From: Incurvaria masculella
Taxonomy: Eukaryota; Arthropoda; Insecta; Lepidoptera; Incurvariidae
Assembly: GCA_946894095.1 (NCBI GenBank)
Contig: OX335660.1
Location: 1,307,001 to 1,371,000 of the forward strand
Direction of reading: 5' to 3'
Length of the DNA stretch: 64,000 nucleotides
The position numbers and the translations under genes are program-made. The notes under the pieces are model-generated. The model saw nothing but the letters and a program-made list of their open reading frames with translations. It was not told the origin of the DNA and did no database searches. This document shows positions 32,343-43,571 of the stretch, piece after piece; position 1 is the first letter of the stretch; every line of letters starts with the position of its first letter.

Positions 32343-33776
32343 ATGGCTACCGATCTAACAGCACTTATTACAGCTGCTAATTTTGTGCAACGAGACTACC
32401 AACCACCCGAAGTACATCGACGTTATATGTCGTGAGCATTGCGACGTCATTGCTATACCAATAAACGGGGTTTCCGTACTTTCCGTGTTGGGATATTTCC
32501 CATGTGGTTTTAACCAATATTAGCGATGGATCAGACTACATAAACGCTAATTATGTAAGCAGCTACGACTCGAGAAAATTTGTAGCGGCTGACGGCGTCC
32601 ACCTTGGACAATTTTTGGTCCATGATTTGGCAAGAAGATTCTCGAGTGATTGTGGTGCTGACCAGCGTCGGAGAAGAATCACAGCCGGACTGTGCCCTGA
32701 AGGACTTCATATTAAAGGAAGAAAGCATTCATCTGGAATTATACTACTTCGCGTTAAGGTGGCTCAACCCGGCGGGCCTAACTCATTCGCGGGCACGGTA
32801 CAAAACCGTGCTGTTGCGCTCTGGGACCTTCTCTGTTTCAAAGAATAAGACAGGCTCCGTGATGAGGAAGATGCAACATGTCCACAAAAAAGACAATGTG
32901 CATAGTGTATGATTTGGTAAGATTTACGAAAATTTTAATTTCAAAACGACTTATAGCTAAAAGTAAACCACGACCGCAGTTGTAAAAAATCGAACAAAAA
33001 CCAAATAGATTATAAATCTTGATTAAATAAGCTATGTCTGATGACTAATCTTTTTAAGATGTTCTTACTTTATCATTGCGTAATCCACTTCCAAAGTTAT
33101 TGTATAAAATGCGCGAAAAATGCGAACTTTCGGACCTTATAACTTAGAAATCAAACACAATTTTACAATGCCAATGGTCATCAGACATCTAGTTTGAACA
33201 AATAAAGCTATTTGGAGCACAATTTTGGATCTCTGACAAGAAATATGGGCGTGATCTTCTTTCCCCTTTTGTATGGGGAGATGAGCGGGATGGGCCACCT
33301 TAACACTAAGTCTCACTCACAAACAGACTGGAGAGATAAGAACGATGTATCATTTCAAGTATTTAGATTGGCCCAAAAACAGAATTCCTGATCTCAAAGG
33401 ATTTATTGAATTCTTGCTGGTCGTCAATAAGCAGTACCAAGTACTTTTCCTCGAAGCAATAGCTACCAGCCGATCTCGGCCAGGCCCGATTATTGTCTAC
33501 GGAAAGGCTGGTGTCGGAAGAACTGCGACATTTTGTGTTGAAGATTCCTGTCTGTACCAGCTAGTTCATACGGCATCCATATCAGTACCATCAGCAGTGC
33601 TGAAGATAAGGCAGCAGCGAAGTTTCAGCATGTTGTCTCAAACGCAGTGCATTTTTATATACATTGTCTTGCTCCACTTTCTACTTAGAATTCGATCAAA
33701 CATGGGAATATTTTTAAAACTGCGCTCCCACTTTACGGCCAAAGACGCGTTTTTAATAAACCTCCAAACGAGTTAA
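32343..33776 (+). pseudogene. Bracovirus-type PTP (PTP-B), degenerate and catalytically dead
   Basis: Plus strand. The start (MATDLTALITAANFVQRDY at 32343) is followed by a stop after about 30 codons. Next come SDYINANYVSSYDSRKFVAA in one frame and FWSMIWQEDSRVIVVLTSVG in another (32604-32700). After a gap, the second half at 33345-33776 reads MYHFKYLDWPKNRIPDLKGF and IIVYGKAGVGRTATF. The catalytic His-Cys-Ser is Tyr-Gly-Lys, and WPD has become WPK, so both catalytic residues are lost. Intervening 32900-33340 has no coding match. The copy is missing from the duplicated locus at 46.9 kb. Confidence 0.82.
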
Positions 33777-33779
33777 GTT

Positions 33780-34470
33780 CTATGATTTTAAGTTAGGAAT
33801 TATATGTTACTATTTATATACGAATCTTTAGGTATATTATTTTGTTTACTTTAAGTTAGCAATAAACATTTTTTACTGTTCAAGTTATTTGGAACTTTAA
33901 ATAACTATTATGCGATAATTTCTACACATCACCGAGCACTATGACGTGTATGAGTAATTATATTTTTTAAAGGAGATTTGCACGTAAAGATCCGGACCTG
34001 CTAAATTTTTCAGCACCCAATAGCAAAAAATGTTTGATACATACAAGGAAGATCACTATTGAAGAAATTAGAGTTCTGAGTTTCCGTAAGCACGTGATAC
34101 CAATTTCAGCAAACTAGTTTATAGCTATACAGGAAAAAGACTCAAATAACTTATAAATGGTTCGATCTCGTTTTCACGCCGCGGGCTGGAGGCAACCGAG
34201 ATAAGACTTGACCTGAAACTGGCCCCGGCTTCTGGGAAGCCTAGACCAAAATAAAAATGTTACTGTGCGACAATTATTTTGTCGATTAGCAATCACATGT
34301 CAGGGTTTTCGGGCGCTCAGGTTCACACGCTGTTTTGTAGTTGAAAACAAAATATTTTAAACTGCCGAGTTTTTTTAGTTTGGAATATTGTTTCTATAAT
34401 GAAATATTTCCTGCTCTACACTCAGTACAATTAGATTAGTATAGAAATCGCATAATTTTAATAGGAAGAT
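33780..34470. repeat. Segmental duplication, left copy (partner 46937-48035)
   Basis: Matches 46937-48035 over its whole length, apart from insertions in the partner: for example ATATGTTACTATTTATATACG, CACCCAATAGCAAAAAATG, GGCTGGAGGCAACCGAGATA and GTTACTGTGCGACAATTATT. No gene is visible in either copy. It is the 3' continuation of the PTP-A/PTP-E duplication. Confidence 0.85.
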
Positions 34471-34959
34471 TTGCAATGTAAAAACCTTGTGGACACGGAA
34501 AATAACCTGCAGTAAAGACTACACCACATGCAGTTGGATTTACCCCCCGTTGAAAATCTCCATAAAAGTCTCCGAGTCTTAAATGGGAAATTTTTAACGT
34601 GGAGTAAATCCAATTGCACTTGATATTAAAGCGAATAAAGATCAAAATGTATAGCTTTTTAAATTCTCAATGAGAAAAATAAATGATTTTTATTATTTAT
34701 AATTACATTTTTTTGGAAATATATCATTTTATATTAGTAGGTCATGAGAAGTATATATATAATATATATATCTACTCTCTTTACTACTAATAAAAAAGAT
34801 ATAACGAATAAAAATAAACAATTGTTTGACATACTACAAAAACAGATGCATCATTGCAGGATTATTCCCACGAATCATACTCATTACTTTATCTACCTGT
34901 ACACATCTTAATATTCTATTAGTGCAATATACTCCAGGAACTTTAGCCTTAAATCAGCA
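34471..34959. other. AT-rich intergenic DNA, no gene seen
   Basis: Contains a short inverted pair (GCAGTTGGATTTAC near 34529 and GTAAATCCAATTGCA near 34604) and a TATA run near 34755. Nothing coding. Confidence 0.45.
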
Positions 34960-35790
34960 CTTAGAAAAACATTAAATCCGAAATGCATTTTTTTTTCCTC
35001 ATAAACGTAGTATTTCATGTGGACGTGTGTACATTAAGTTTGCAACATTTTGGGGGGTCCGGAAGTTAGAAATAAAATATGGAATATGTTTAAAAAATGA
35101 TATCTCCTAAACAAACATTTAGAAATGTTATTTAAAAATGTTATATGTTAGCTAATTTTAGGTGTGATATTACTGTGAATTTGCAACAATTTCTTATTTA
35201 CGGAACTGTGTAAATATATTTTTTTTGTACTATTTTCATAATATCTGCAAAGCAAATAATTAAAATTCTATTTTATTTTCTGAAATTGGAAACTGACCGC
35301 AAACTCTATATTCTGTGAAATTTGTAAAATGTTGCAAATATTAGTAGCACATTTTTATTCATTTATAATTTTTACATTCACACAAAAACTAAACAAAAAA
35401 TTCGAAATACGTATAAAATCGTTCGTTGTATAGTTTTTAAAGAATTTAATTTTCTTTTACATATTCTAGAAAGAAATATAGCAATAGCAAGTTAGGTTCG
35501 CGGAATAGATTTTTTTTAGTAAAAACTTTTTTTTAAATACATTTCCGTAATTACAAAATTGTTGCAAATTCACAGTTACATTATGCCTTAAAAGACTTAA
35601 CATATAATTTTTTTTAATACCGTTTCTAAATATTTGTTTAGGAGATATATATTTTTAATACATTTGAAAAAAAAATTCTATCTTCCGGACCCCGCTAAAT
35701 GTTGCAAACTTAAGGTAAGCATATGAACATGAAATTATATATTTCTGAGAAAAAAAAATTCATTTCAGATTTCATGTGCTTCTCAAACCG
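34960..35790. repeat. 830-bp foldback element
   Basis: Left half and right half are inverted copies over most of the length. Examples are TTAAGTTTGCAACATTT (35036) against AAATGTTGCAAACTTAA (35697), GGGTCCGGAAG against CTTCCGGACCC, and CTGTGAATTTGCAACAATTT against AAATTGTTGCAAATTCACAG. Central sequence is AT-rich. No coding capacity, so a large MITE or foldback transposon. Confidence 0.78.
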
Positions 35791-36300
35791 TATCTATCCC
35801 GGTCTAATAGAATAATAACATTATTCACAATATACGTGATTATTCTCTATTCTTCGATGATTAGTCATACCCAGTAAAATATCTTTAATGTAATAATAAC
35901 CTATCGATACATTCTAATCGAGTTATTGTATCACTAAACTAATCTCGTCACACTTTTCGTAACCCACAACTTATCTTTGCATTCAAATCTTACCTAATTG
36001 TCAAACAATATTATCTATGAGAATAAAAGATCTTTATAATTCTACAACACTAAAGTAGTGATATAATTTATTCATAAATTATTCTTATACAAAGTCATTG
36101 ATAAAGGAAAATTTATAAATATCACGTTGATATGATAAATCGAGACAAAATTGGCAATGTGAAACACTACAGGTGATTTGAGTTTGACGATTGTCTGATA
36201 GGAAACTTCACAGATATCGAAAGGATGATAATAGATAACACCAATTGCATTAAACTTAATTATATATATATATTTATGTATAATATATAAATGGTGAAGG
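35791..36300. other. AT-rich intergenic DNA, no gene seen
   Basis: Only AT-rich sequence with a (TA)n run near 36263. It lies just downstream (3') of PTP-C. Confidence 0.5.
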
Positions 36301-36307
36301 GGTATAT

Positions 36308-37341
36308 CTATAGCTTTTTAAAATCAGAATTAAAATTTTGTGCGGGCACTGAGACTTTCTCGGTCTTGACTAACTGGTATACACATGAGTTCGCCGCTAA
36401 AAAAGTCCCGGTTCTTCCGACCCCGGCGCTGCAGTGAACAATGATTGGCCCAACCGCTGGTCCATTTCTTGCTGCAGTTAAGTTCTTCTGATGTTCAGAA
36501 TTCACATCTAGAATGAGCTCTATAAACGATTTGCCGTTGGAAGGTATTCCTTGATCCGGCCAATCTAAGTACTGATAGTGCATAATTGTCCTCTTTTCCT
36601 CGTTAATGGAATTAAAAACTTCAAGAAATGTCGTAATGTATCCTGAATTCCTTACTTCCTCTACTGTCCTGATCGACAGATCACCGGCTCGGAAAATGAC
36701 TTGTTTGTTGCTAAAAGGGTTCCAGTACAGAGCACATTTCTGCTTCCCGCCAACTTAGAGTTCTGTCAACATGACGATAATATGGGAGTTTTGTTCCCAG
36801 ACGAGCTGCCAAAATTGATCGACTGTCGCTTCCAGAGGTCCTTGCGTGGCCACGTACTTCCTGGATGTCCCGTAATGATCCACATAATTCGCATGAACCC
36901 GCAGTAGAACACTGTTGTTTCTGTCGTCGGGCTCCAATACTGATAACAGGCTCCATTCGTTGTCTCAGTTAACATGACGATGACTCTACTTTGATATGCG
37001 AACACCATTTTCCAAAAGTCTTCAGCTGTTGATTGGAGTGGTCCCTGACAGCACAGGTACTTGTCCTTAGTTTGGTATCCGTCGACACGGCTGGCGTTGA
37101 TGAAGTCGTTTTCCCCGTTATCTGCTGGCAGGAGCACCCTGTTGTGATTTAAACAAGGTAAGAACCAGAATCTATTCTTCAGGATGTTTTCGGGCTGCAA
37201 CGATACGCTGCGATCGTAACAGACTTTCTCTTCTAATATTTTTTGATGTTCTTGCACGAGGAGGCGAAATAGGTGAGTATGTTTCATATGGTCTTCAAAG
37301 TTACTAGCATGGAATCGTTTTTTCGTACAATTCGCGCCCAT
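36308..37341 (-). pseudogene. Chimeric bracovirus-type PTP (PTP-C) with intact active-site loop but truncated end
   Basis: Read on the minus strand from the ATG at 37341 (MGANCTKKRFHASNF). The first part runs through HNRVLLPADNGENDFINASR, QGPLQSTAEDFWKMVF and [19 protein letters not shown]. It then joins, in changed frames, to a second copy of the same region: [20 protein letters not shown] and [18 protein letters not shown] (36755-36870). The last part (36308-36583) has HYQYLDWPDQGIP with the general acid Asp and the P-loop IIVHCSAGVGRTGTF, both canonical. The end is cut after VSVPAQNF, before the usual QMRQQR-type helix. It looks like recombination between two PTP genes, leaving a partly doubled N-terminal half. 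Confidence 0.82.
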
Positions 37342-37425
37342 TTTTTTTAATTTGAATTCACAGGATAACAATCTTAGTCCCGACTGAAGCTGAGAATCGA
37401 ATGCGAGTTTTATACCGACCGCTAC
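37342..37425 (-). promoter_or_regulatory. Probable 5' region of PTP-C
   Basis: Directly upstream of the PTP-C start codon. No clear TATA box is visible within 100 bp. Assigned by position only. Confidence 0.25.
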
Positions 37426-37876
37426 GAATTTATACTATTGTTTCAGTATTAATATTTCATTTATTCCTTCATGAATTTTAAGTCACCTAATATGACGCAC
37501 AACATTCCAGCTAGTCCAGTCGTCTTGAAACCAAGATGGCCGAACTCGTCGTTTTCCTTAAAAGTGAATCGATTTTGACGTTTTTTTTCCCCCCGGAGAC
37601 GGAAAAAGGATTTTCTGACTTTTTGAACACACGCCGATAGGAACTTTTTATTTGTTTAAAAAATTACAATTGCTTGCAACTTTACATTAAAATATCTCGT
37701 AAACTATTGAAAATTAGTCGACATGCTGCGGATGAAATGTAGAGAAAAGATTAACGAACAAAATTAAAAAAAACATCTCTTTACGACCAATAGTTTACGA
37801 GATATGGCGTTTTTAATGTAATCTAAATAAATAGCTCTAAATCGGCTGAAAATGCATCAATTTGCATTTTTTTTTT
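37426..37876. repeat. 450-bp block duplicated at 39708-40150
   Basis: Nearly identical to 39708-40150, including GACGCACAACATTCCAGC, CCCCCCGGAGACGGAAAAAG and TCTAAATCGGCTGAAAATGC. Contains an internal inverted pair, ATATCTCGTAAACTAT and ATAGTTTACGAGATAT. Here it lies upstream of PTP-C; the second copy is inside ankyrin unit B. Confidence 0.88.
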
Positions 37877-38434
37877 CAATTACAGCATTAACCTTCTACT
37901 GTTTATAACAAAATTAGCGAAACTTAATAATTATTATCGTATTAAAACAAATTTCAGTTTTGTACAATAAAACGGCCGAAAACTTACAATAAATTATTTT
38001 TAATTAGCATACATATGTTCTATAGGCAACAAAATATTAGGAAATGTACAAATTTTAAAATGAAAAAGTTTTTTTTACATAAAAAAAACAATTGCAATAT
38101 TTGAAAATTCACGGGACCGCCTGTATGGTTCTAATGAATAAAAATTGAGCCCCTCCGTCCCGTCCATGATCAAAATAATCTTACGTATGTATTACAATAC
38201 CTTTGATTTTTTCTACCTTTTGGGTCTTATGAAATTTGCATTGGAAAAGAGACAGGGGATGTGTAACATTGTTATTCGCTATTTATACAGCTATTAACAT
38301 ATTGGAATGTGATTTTCCACTTCACGCCCAGTGAGCGTGGGTGGGCTATCTAAGCACTTCCTTATTGATAAAAGACTCGGTTATGCTAGGCTAGCAACCC
38401 ATGGCTAAACAGTTCTGCGAAATCCAATATGGCT
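37877..38434. other. AT-rich intergenic DNA, no gene seen
   Basis: No coding sequence. It separates the PTP-C upstream block from the ankyrin array. Confidence 0.45.
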
Positions 38435-38466
38435 GAGCATATTGTGCATGCATGCACAATATGCTC
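38435..38466. repeat. Perfect 32-bp palindrome at the edge of the ankyrin array
   Basis: The half GAGCATATTGTGCATG is followed directly by its exact complement, with no spacer. It overlaps the first bases of ankyrin unit A. A decayed version (CATGTATGCATACCCAATATG) is found at 44750 just before another fragment of the unit. Confidence 0.9.
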
Positions 38467-38920
38467 ACGTTTGAAAAAACAATGGGGTTTTGAAACAACT
38501 GATTTTATTTAGTTATTCAATGTCTGTGTGTTTGTTAAAGTTGTTTTGTTTTCCTAAGTACTAACGTCAGCAAAGCCACAAACCAGGCATATTTCTATTT
38601 ATGGTAGTTTTTATTTGACTCATGGTAGTGTTTCATGTTGACTTACATTTTCCTGAAGTACTTTTAATAGTGTGATTCAAAGCAACAGGCTGACACAGCT
38701 TTTATTGACACGAACAATAGGAAGGATATCAATATTTGATAGGTATATAATAAAGTAGAAAAAAATAACTTGGAATAAACTTACATTTATTTAAATTCGT
38801 AAAAACTAGAGTGCATGAGAACAAACTTGAACCTACATTTTACTGACTAAATACAAAAAGTGTAACAGCCTCAAACTTATGATAGAATACAACCTGAAGA
38901 TCACTTTAAGCTGATGGACT

Positions 38921-39388
38921 CTAAAACGCGTTCACTTTGGACTCAGAAAATAGCTTCATCATATCATGGTCATCGCTTTGTTGAGCCACTTCATATGCCG
39001 TCAGTGCCTTCTCATTTCTTATGCTTACATCAACGCGCATCTCAAGTAACCATTCCACCAGCTCGTAGTTTCGCCGTGTGATCATTATGTGAAACACAGT
39101 GTCTCCGGTACCATCTTCCTGAGCATCTAAATCCGCTCCCATTTCAGCCATCTGTGCTATTAGCCTCTCAGCACGGACTCCAGTTAGATTCTTGGCGGCG
39201 CAATGCAGACAAGTTTCTCCGTTTCCGTTCTTCAGTAGCAGAAGGTGCTTCAGTTCATTTCTTTCTGTAGCGTTCCAAATTCGGTGCAAAATATCGTCGT
39301 AGTCTGACTGAGCAATGAGATAGAATATGGTGTTATTGTTCTCTTCCTTAACTTGGCCAAAGATGTCGTTGAATCTTTCCAAAGCCAT
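38921..39388 (-). CDS. Vankyrin-like ankyrin protein, unit A
   Basis: 155 aa from the ATG at 39388 (MALERFNDIFGQVKEENNN). Four ankyrin-type repeats are visible: SDYDDILHRIW; GNGETCLHCAAKNLTGVRAE; GTGDTVFHIMITRRNYELVE; and LTAYEVAQQSDDHDMMKLF. There is no PEST or signal-receiving N-terminus, as in viral IkB mimics of bracoviruses, which hold Rel/NF-kB factors in the cytoplasm. A TATATAA box lies 83 bp upstream. The ATG was preferred to the upstream GTG frame opening. It is intact, ending ...VNAF and stop. It differs from unit C by a handful of residues. Confidence 0.85.
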   Translation of the reverse strand: MALERFNDIFGQVKEENNNTIFYLIAQSDYDDILHRIWNATERNELKHLLLLKNGNGETCLHCAAKNLTGVRAERLIAQMAEMGADLDAQEDGTGDTVFHIMITRRNYELVEWLLEMRVDVSIRNEKALTAYEVAQQSDDHDMMKLFSESKVNAF

Positions 39389-39470
39389 TTTCACGATGAG
39401 TGTGATGTCACTTGTTCAGGTACCAAAGAGAAATGATTTCACGTCCTACTGGAACCCTCCTTATATATCG

Positions 39471-39478
39471 TCTTGCTG
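39471..39478 (-). promoter_or_regulatory. TATA box of ankyrin unit A
   Basis: ATATATAA on the minus strand, 83 bp upstream of the start codon, in the context GATATATAAGGAGGGTTCC. The same sequence recurs at the same distance in units B, C, D and E. Confidence 0.6.
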
Positions 39479-39707
39479 TAATTAAAATCGAATAATAAAA
39501 ACAATCTGAATCGCCGGTTTTCCCAGGGTTTAAATGCTGTTGCGTTCGTAATTCCCACACGCTTCATATGGCACGTTGCCAACTCATGTTTCTACCGACG
39601 GCTCAACCAACGTTTCAAAAAAACATTGGGCTTTTGAAACAACTGATTTTATTTAGTTATTCAATGTCTGTGTGTTTGTTAAAGTTGTTTTGTTTTCCTA
39701 AGTACTA

Positions 39708-40150
39708 ACGAATTTATACTATTGTTTCAGTATTAATATTTCATTTATTCCTTCATGAATTTTAAGTCACCTAATATGACGCACAACATTCCAGCTAGTC
39801 CAGTCGTCTTGAAACCAAGATGGCCGAACTCGTCGTTTTCCTTAAAAGTGAATCGATTTTGACGTTTTTTTTCCCCCCGGAGACGGAAAAAGGATTTTCT
39901 GACTTTTTGAACACACGCCGATAGGAGCTTTTTATTTGTTTAAAAAATTACAATTGCTTGCAACTTTACATTAAAATATCTCGTAAACTATTGAAAATTA
40001 GTCGACATGCTGCGGATGAAATGTAGAGAAAAGATTAACGAACAAATTTAAAAAAAACATCTCTTTACGACCAATAGTTTACGAGATATGGCGTTTTTAA
40101 TGTAATCTAAATAAATAGCTCTAAATCGGCTGAAAATGCATCAATTTGCA
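39708..40150. repeat. Second copy of the 450-bp block, inside ankyrin unit B
   Basis: Matches 37426-37876 with a few substitutions. It replaces the 3' part of unit B from the CCTAAGTACTAACG phrase to the last ankyrin repeat. Confidence 0.88.
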
Positions 40151-40536
40151 TTTTTCTTCTCATTTCTTATGCTTACATCAACGCCCATCTCAAGTAACCA
40201 TTCCACCAGCTCGTAGTTTCGCTGTGTGATCATTATGTGCAACACAGTGTCTCCGGTACCATCTTCCTGAGCATCTAAATCCGCCCCCATTTCAGCCATC
40301 TGTGCTATTAGCCTCTCAGCACGGACTCCAGTTAGATTCTTGGCGGCGCAATGCAGACAAGTTTCTCCGTTTCCGTTCTTCAGTAGCAGAAGGTGCTTCA
40401 GTTCATTTCTTTCTGTAGCGTTCCAAATTCGGTGCAAAATATCGTCGTAGTCTGACTGAGCAATGAGATAGAACATGGTGTTATTGTTCTCTTCCTTAAC
40501 TTGGCCAAAGATGTCGTTGAATCTTTCCAAAGCCAT
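40141..40536 (-). pseudogene. Vankyrin-like ankyrin protein, unit B, C-terminally truncated
   Basis: From ATG at 40536 the frame is the same as unit A through RRNYELVEWLLEMGVDVSIR (Gln for the first Arg of RRNYE). It then runs from RNEKK into the duplicated 450-bp block and stops. The last repeat (AYEVAQQSDDHDMMKLF) is lost. 131 aa remain with three repeats. It could still be expressed, because its upstream region, with TATATAA near 40609-40616, is unchanged. Confidence 0.78.
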
Positions 40537-41197
40537 TTTCACGATGAGTGTGATGTCACTTGTTCAGGTACCAAAGAGAAATGATTTCACGTCCTACTGG
40601 AACCCTCCTTATATATCGTCTTGCTGTAATTAAAATCGAATAATAAAAACAATCTGAATCGCCGGTTTTCCCAGGGTTTAAATGCTGTTGCGTTCGTAAT
40701 TCCCACACGCTTCATATGGCACGTTGCCAACTCATGCTTCTACCGAAGGCTCAACCAACGTTTCAAAAAAACAATGGGGTTTTGAAACAACTGATTTTAT
40801 TTAGTTATTCAATGTCTGTGTGTTTGTTAAAGTTGTTTTGTTTTCCTAAGTACTAACGTCAGCAAAGGCACAAACCAGGCATATTTCTATTTATGGTAGT
40901 TTTTATTTGACTCATGGTAGTGTTTCATGTTGACTTACATTTTCCTGAAGTACTTTTAATAGTGTGATTCAAAGCAACAGGCTGACGCAGCTTTAATTGA
41001 CACGAACAATAGGAAGGATATCAATATTTGATAGGTATAGGAAAAAGTAGAAAAAAATAACTTGGAATAAACTTACATTTATTTAAATTCTTAAAAACTA
41101 GAGTGCATGAGAACAAACTTGAACCTACATTTTACTGACTAAATACAAAAAGTGTAACAGCCTCAAACTTATGATAGAATACAACCTGAAGATCACT

Positions 41198-41680
41198 TTA
41201 AGCTGATGGACTCGAAAACGCGTTCACTATGGACTCAGAAAATAACTTCATCATATCATGGTCATCGCTTTGTTGAGCCACTTCATATGCCGTCAGTGCC
41301 TTCTCATTTCTTATGCTTACATCAACGCGTATCTCAAGTAACCATTCCACCAGCTCGTAGTTTCGCCGTGTGATCATTATGTGCAACACAGTTTCTCCGG
41401 TACCATCTTCCTGAGCATCTAAATCCGCTCCCATTTCAGCCATCTGTGCTATTAGCCTCTCAGCACGGACTCCAGTTAGATTCTTGGCGGCGCAATGCAG
41501 ACAAGTTTCTCCGTTTCCGTTCTTCAGTAGCAGAAGGTGCTTCAGTTCATTTCTTTCTGTAGCGTTCCAAATTCGGTGCAAAATATCGTCGTAGTCTGAC
41601 TGAGCAATGAGATAGAACATGGTGTTATTGTTCTCTTCCTTAATTTGGCCAAAGATGTCGTTGAATCTTTCCAAAGCCAT
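41198..41680 (-). CDS. Vankyrin-like ankyrin protein, unit C
   Basis: 160 aa from the ATG at 41680. Same repeats as unit A, with Ile for Val in FGQIKEENN, GTGETVLHIMI and MRV changed to IRV near the end. A substitution in the usual stop codon (TAG to TCG) extends the C-terminus by five residues (SSPSA). TATATAA lies at 41753-41760. Intact. Confidence 0.85.
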   Translation of the reverse strand: MALERFNDIFGQIKEENNNTMFYLIAQSDYDDILHRIWNATERNELKHLLLLKNGNGETCLHCAAKNLTGVRAERLIAQMAEMGADLDAQEDGTGETVLHIMITRRNYELVEWLLEIRVDVSIRNEKALTAYEVAQQSDDHDMMKLFSESIVNAFSSPSA

Positions 41681-42356
41681 TTTCACGATGAGTGTGATGT
41701 CACTTGTTCAGGTACCAAAGAGAAATGATTTCACGTCCTACTGGAACCCTCCTTATATATCGTCTTGCTGTAATTAAAATCGAATAATAAAAACAATCTG
41801 AATCGCCTGTTTTCCCAGGGTTTAAATGCTGTTGCGTTCGTAATTCCCACACGCTTCATATGGCACGTTGCCAACTCATGCTTCTACCGACGGCTCAACC
41901 AACGTTTCAAAAAAACAATGGGGTTTTGAAACAACTGATTTTATTTAGTTATTCAATGTCTGTGTGTTTGTTAAAGTTGTTTTGTTTTCCTAAGTACTAA
42001 CGTCAGCAAAGCCACAAACCAGGCATATTTCTATTTATGGTAGTTTTTATTTGACTCATGGTAGTGTTTCATGTTGACTTACATTTTCCTGAAGTACTTT
42101 TAATAGTGTGATTCAAAGCAACAGGCTGACACAGCTTTCATTGACACGAACAATAGGAAGGATATCAATATTTGATAGGTATAGAAAAAAGTAGAAAAAA
42201 ATAACTTGGAATAAACTTACATTTATTTAAATTCTTAAAAACTAGAGTGCATGAGAACAAACTTGAATCTACATTTTACTGACTAAATACAAAAAGTGTA
42301 ACAGCCTCAAACTTATGATAGAATACAACCTGAAGATCACTTTAAGCTGATGGACT

Positions 42357-42975
42357 CTAAAACGCGTTCACTATGGACTCAGAAAATAGCTTCATCATAT
42401 CATGGTCATCGCTTTGTTGAGCCACTTCATATGCCGTCAGTGCCTTCTCATTTCTTATGCTTACATCAACGCGCATCTCAAGTAACCATTCCACCAGCTC
42501 GTGGTTTCGCCGTGTGATCATTATGTGCAACACAGTGTCTCCGGTACCATCTTCCTGAGCATCTAAATCCGCTCCCATTTCAGCCATCTGTGCTATTAGC
42601 CTCTCAGCACGGACTCCAGTTAGATTCTTGGCGGCGCAATGCAGACAAGTTTCTCCGTTTCCGTTCTTCAGTAGCAGAAGGTGCTTCAGTTCATTTCTTT
42701 CTGTAGCGTTCCAAATTCGGTGCAAAATATCGTCGTAGTCTGACTGAGCAATGAGATAGAACATGGTGTTATTGTTCTCTTCCTTAACTTGGCCAAAGAT
42801 GTTGTTCCTTAATTTAAATGTAATTTTTTGTATAATTATAATTGTAATTTTCAATAATTTGTAAATTTAATGTAACGATTTTATTTTAATGTATTATAAC
42901 ATGTGCACGGCCCGCAAGGGTTATTTATGCTCAATAAATATAAATATAAATATAAATATGTCGTTGAATCTTTCC
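42357..42975 (-). pseudogene. Vankyrin-like ankyrin protein, unit D, start region split by an insertion
   Basis: The body (from IFGQVKEENNN to VNAF and stop, 42357-42798) is as in unit A, with His for Tyr in RRNHELVE. After the codons for DIFGQ the frame runs into the 159-bp insertion 42802-42960. The original start codon and first dozen codons lie on the other side (42961-43000). The open frame across the insertion has no native start. Confidence 0.82.
42802..42960 (+). mobile_element. 159-bp retroposon fragment in ankyrin unit D
   Basis: Absent from units A, B, C and E at the same site. Ends in repeats of AATATAA (42935-42957) after TTATTTATGCTCAATAAAT, the usual look of a LINE/SINE tail. 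ATG at 42799-42801 and at 42958-42960 is the apparent short target duplication. Confidence 0.8.
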
Positions 42976-43509
42976 AAAGCCATTTTCACGATGAGTGTGA
43001 TGTCACTTGTTCAGGTACCAAAGAGAAATGATTTCACGTCCTACTGGAACCCTCCTTATATATCGTCTTGCTGTAATTAAAATCGAATAATAAAAACAAT
43101 CTGAATCGCCGGTTTTCCCAGGGTTTAAATGCTGTTGCGTTCGTAATTCCCACACGCTTCATATGGCACGTTGCCAACTCATGCTTCTACCGACGGCTCA
43201 ACCAACGTTTCAAAAAAACAATGGGGTTTTGAAACAACTGATTTTATTTAGTTATTCAATGTCTGTGTGTTTGTTAAAGTTGTTTTGTTTTCCTAAGTAC
43301 TAACGTCAGCATAGCCACAAACCAGGCATATTTCTATTTATGGTAGTTTTTATTTGACTCATGGTAGTGATTCATGTTGACTTACATTTTCCTGAAGTAC
43401 TTTTAATAGTGTGATTCAAAGCAACAGGCTGACACAGCTTTCATTGACACGAACAATAGGAAGGATATCAATATTTGATAGGTATAGAAAAAAGTAGAAA
43501 AAAAGAACT

Positions 43510-43571
43510 ATGGTGTTATTGTTCTCTTCCTTAACTTGGCCAAAGATGTCGTTGAATCTTTCCAAAGCCAT
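43510..43571 (-). pseudogene. Ankyrin unit E, remnant of the first 20 codons
   Basis: Only the start (ATG at 43571, MALERFNDIFGQVKEENN) survives. The rest of the gene between 43510 and the 3' flank has been deleted, joining AAAAAAGAACT to the middle of the reading frame. Its upstream region with TATATAA remains. Confidence 0.85.
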
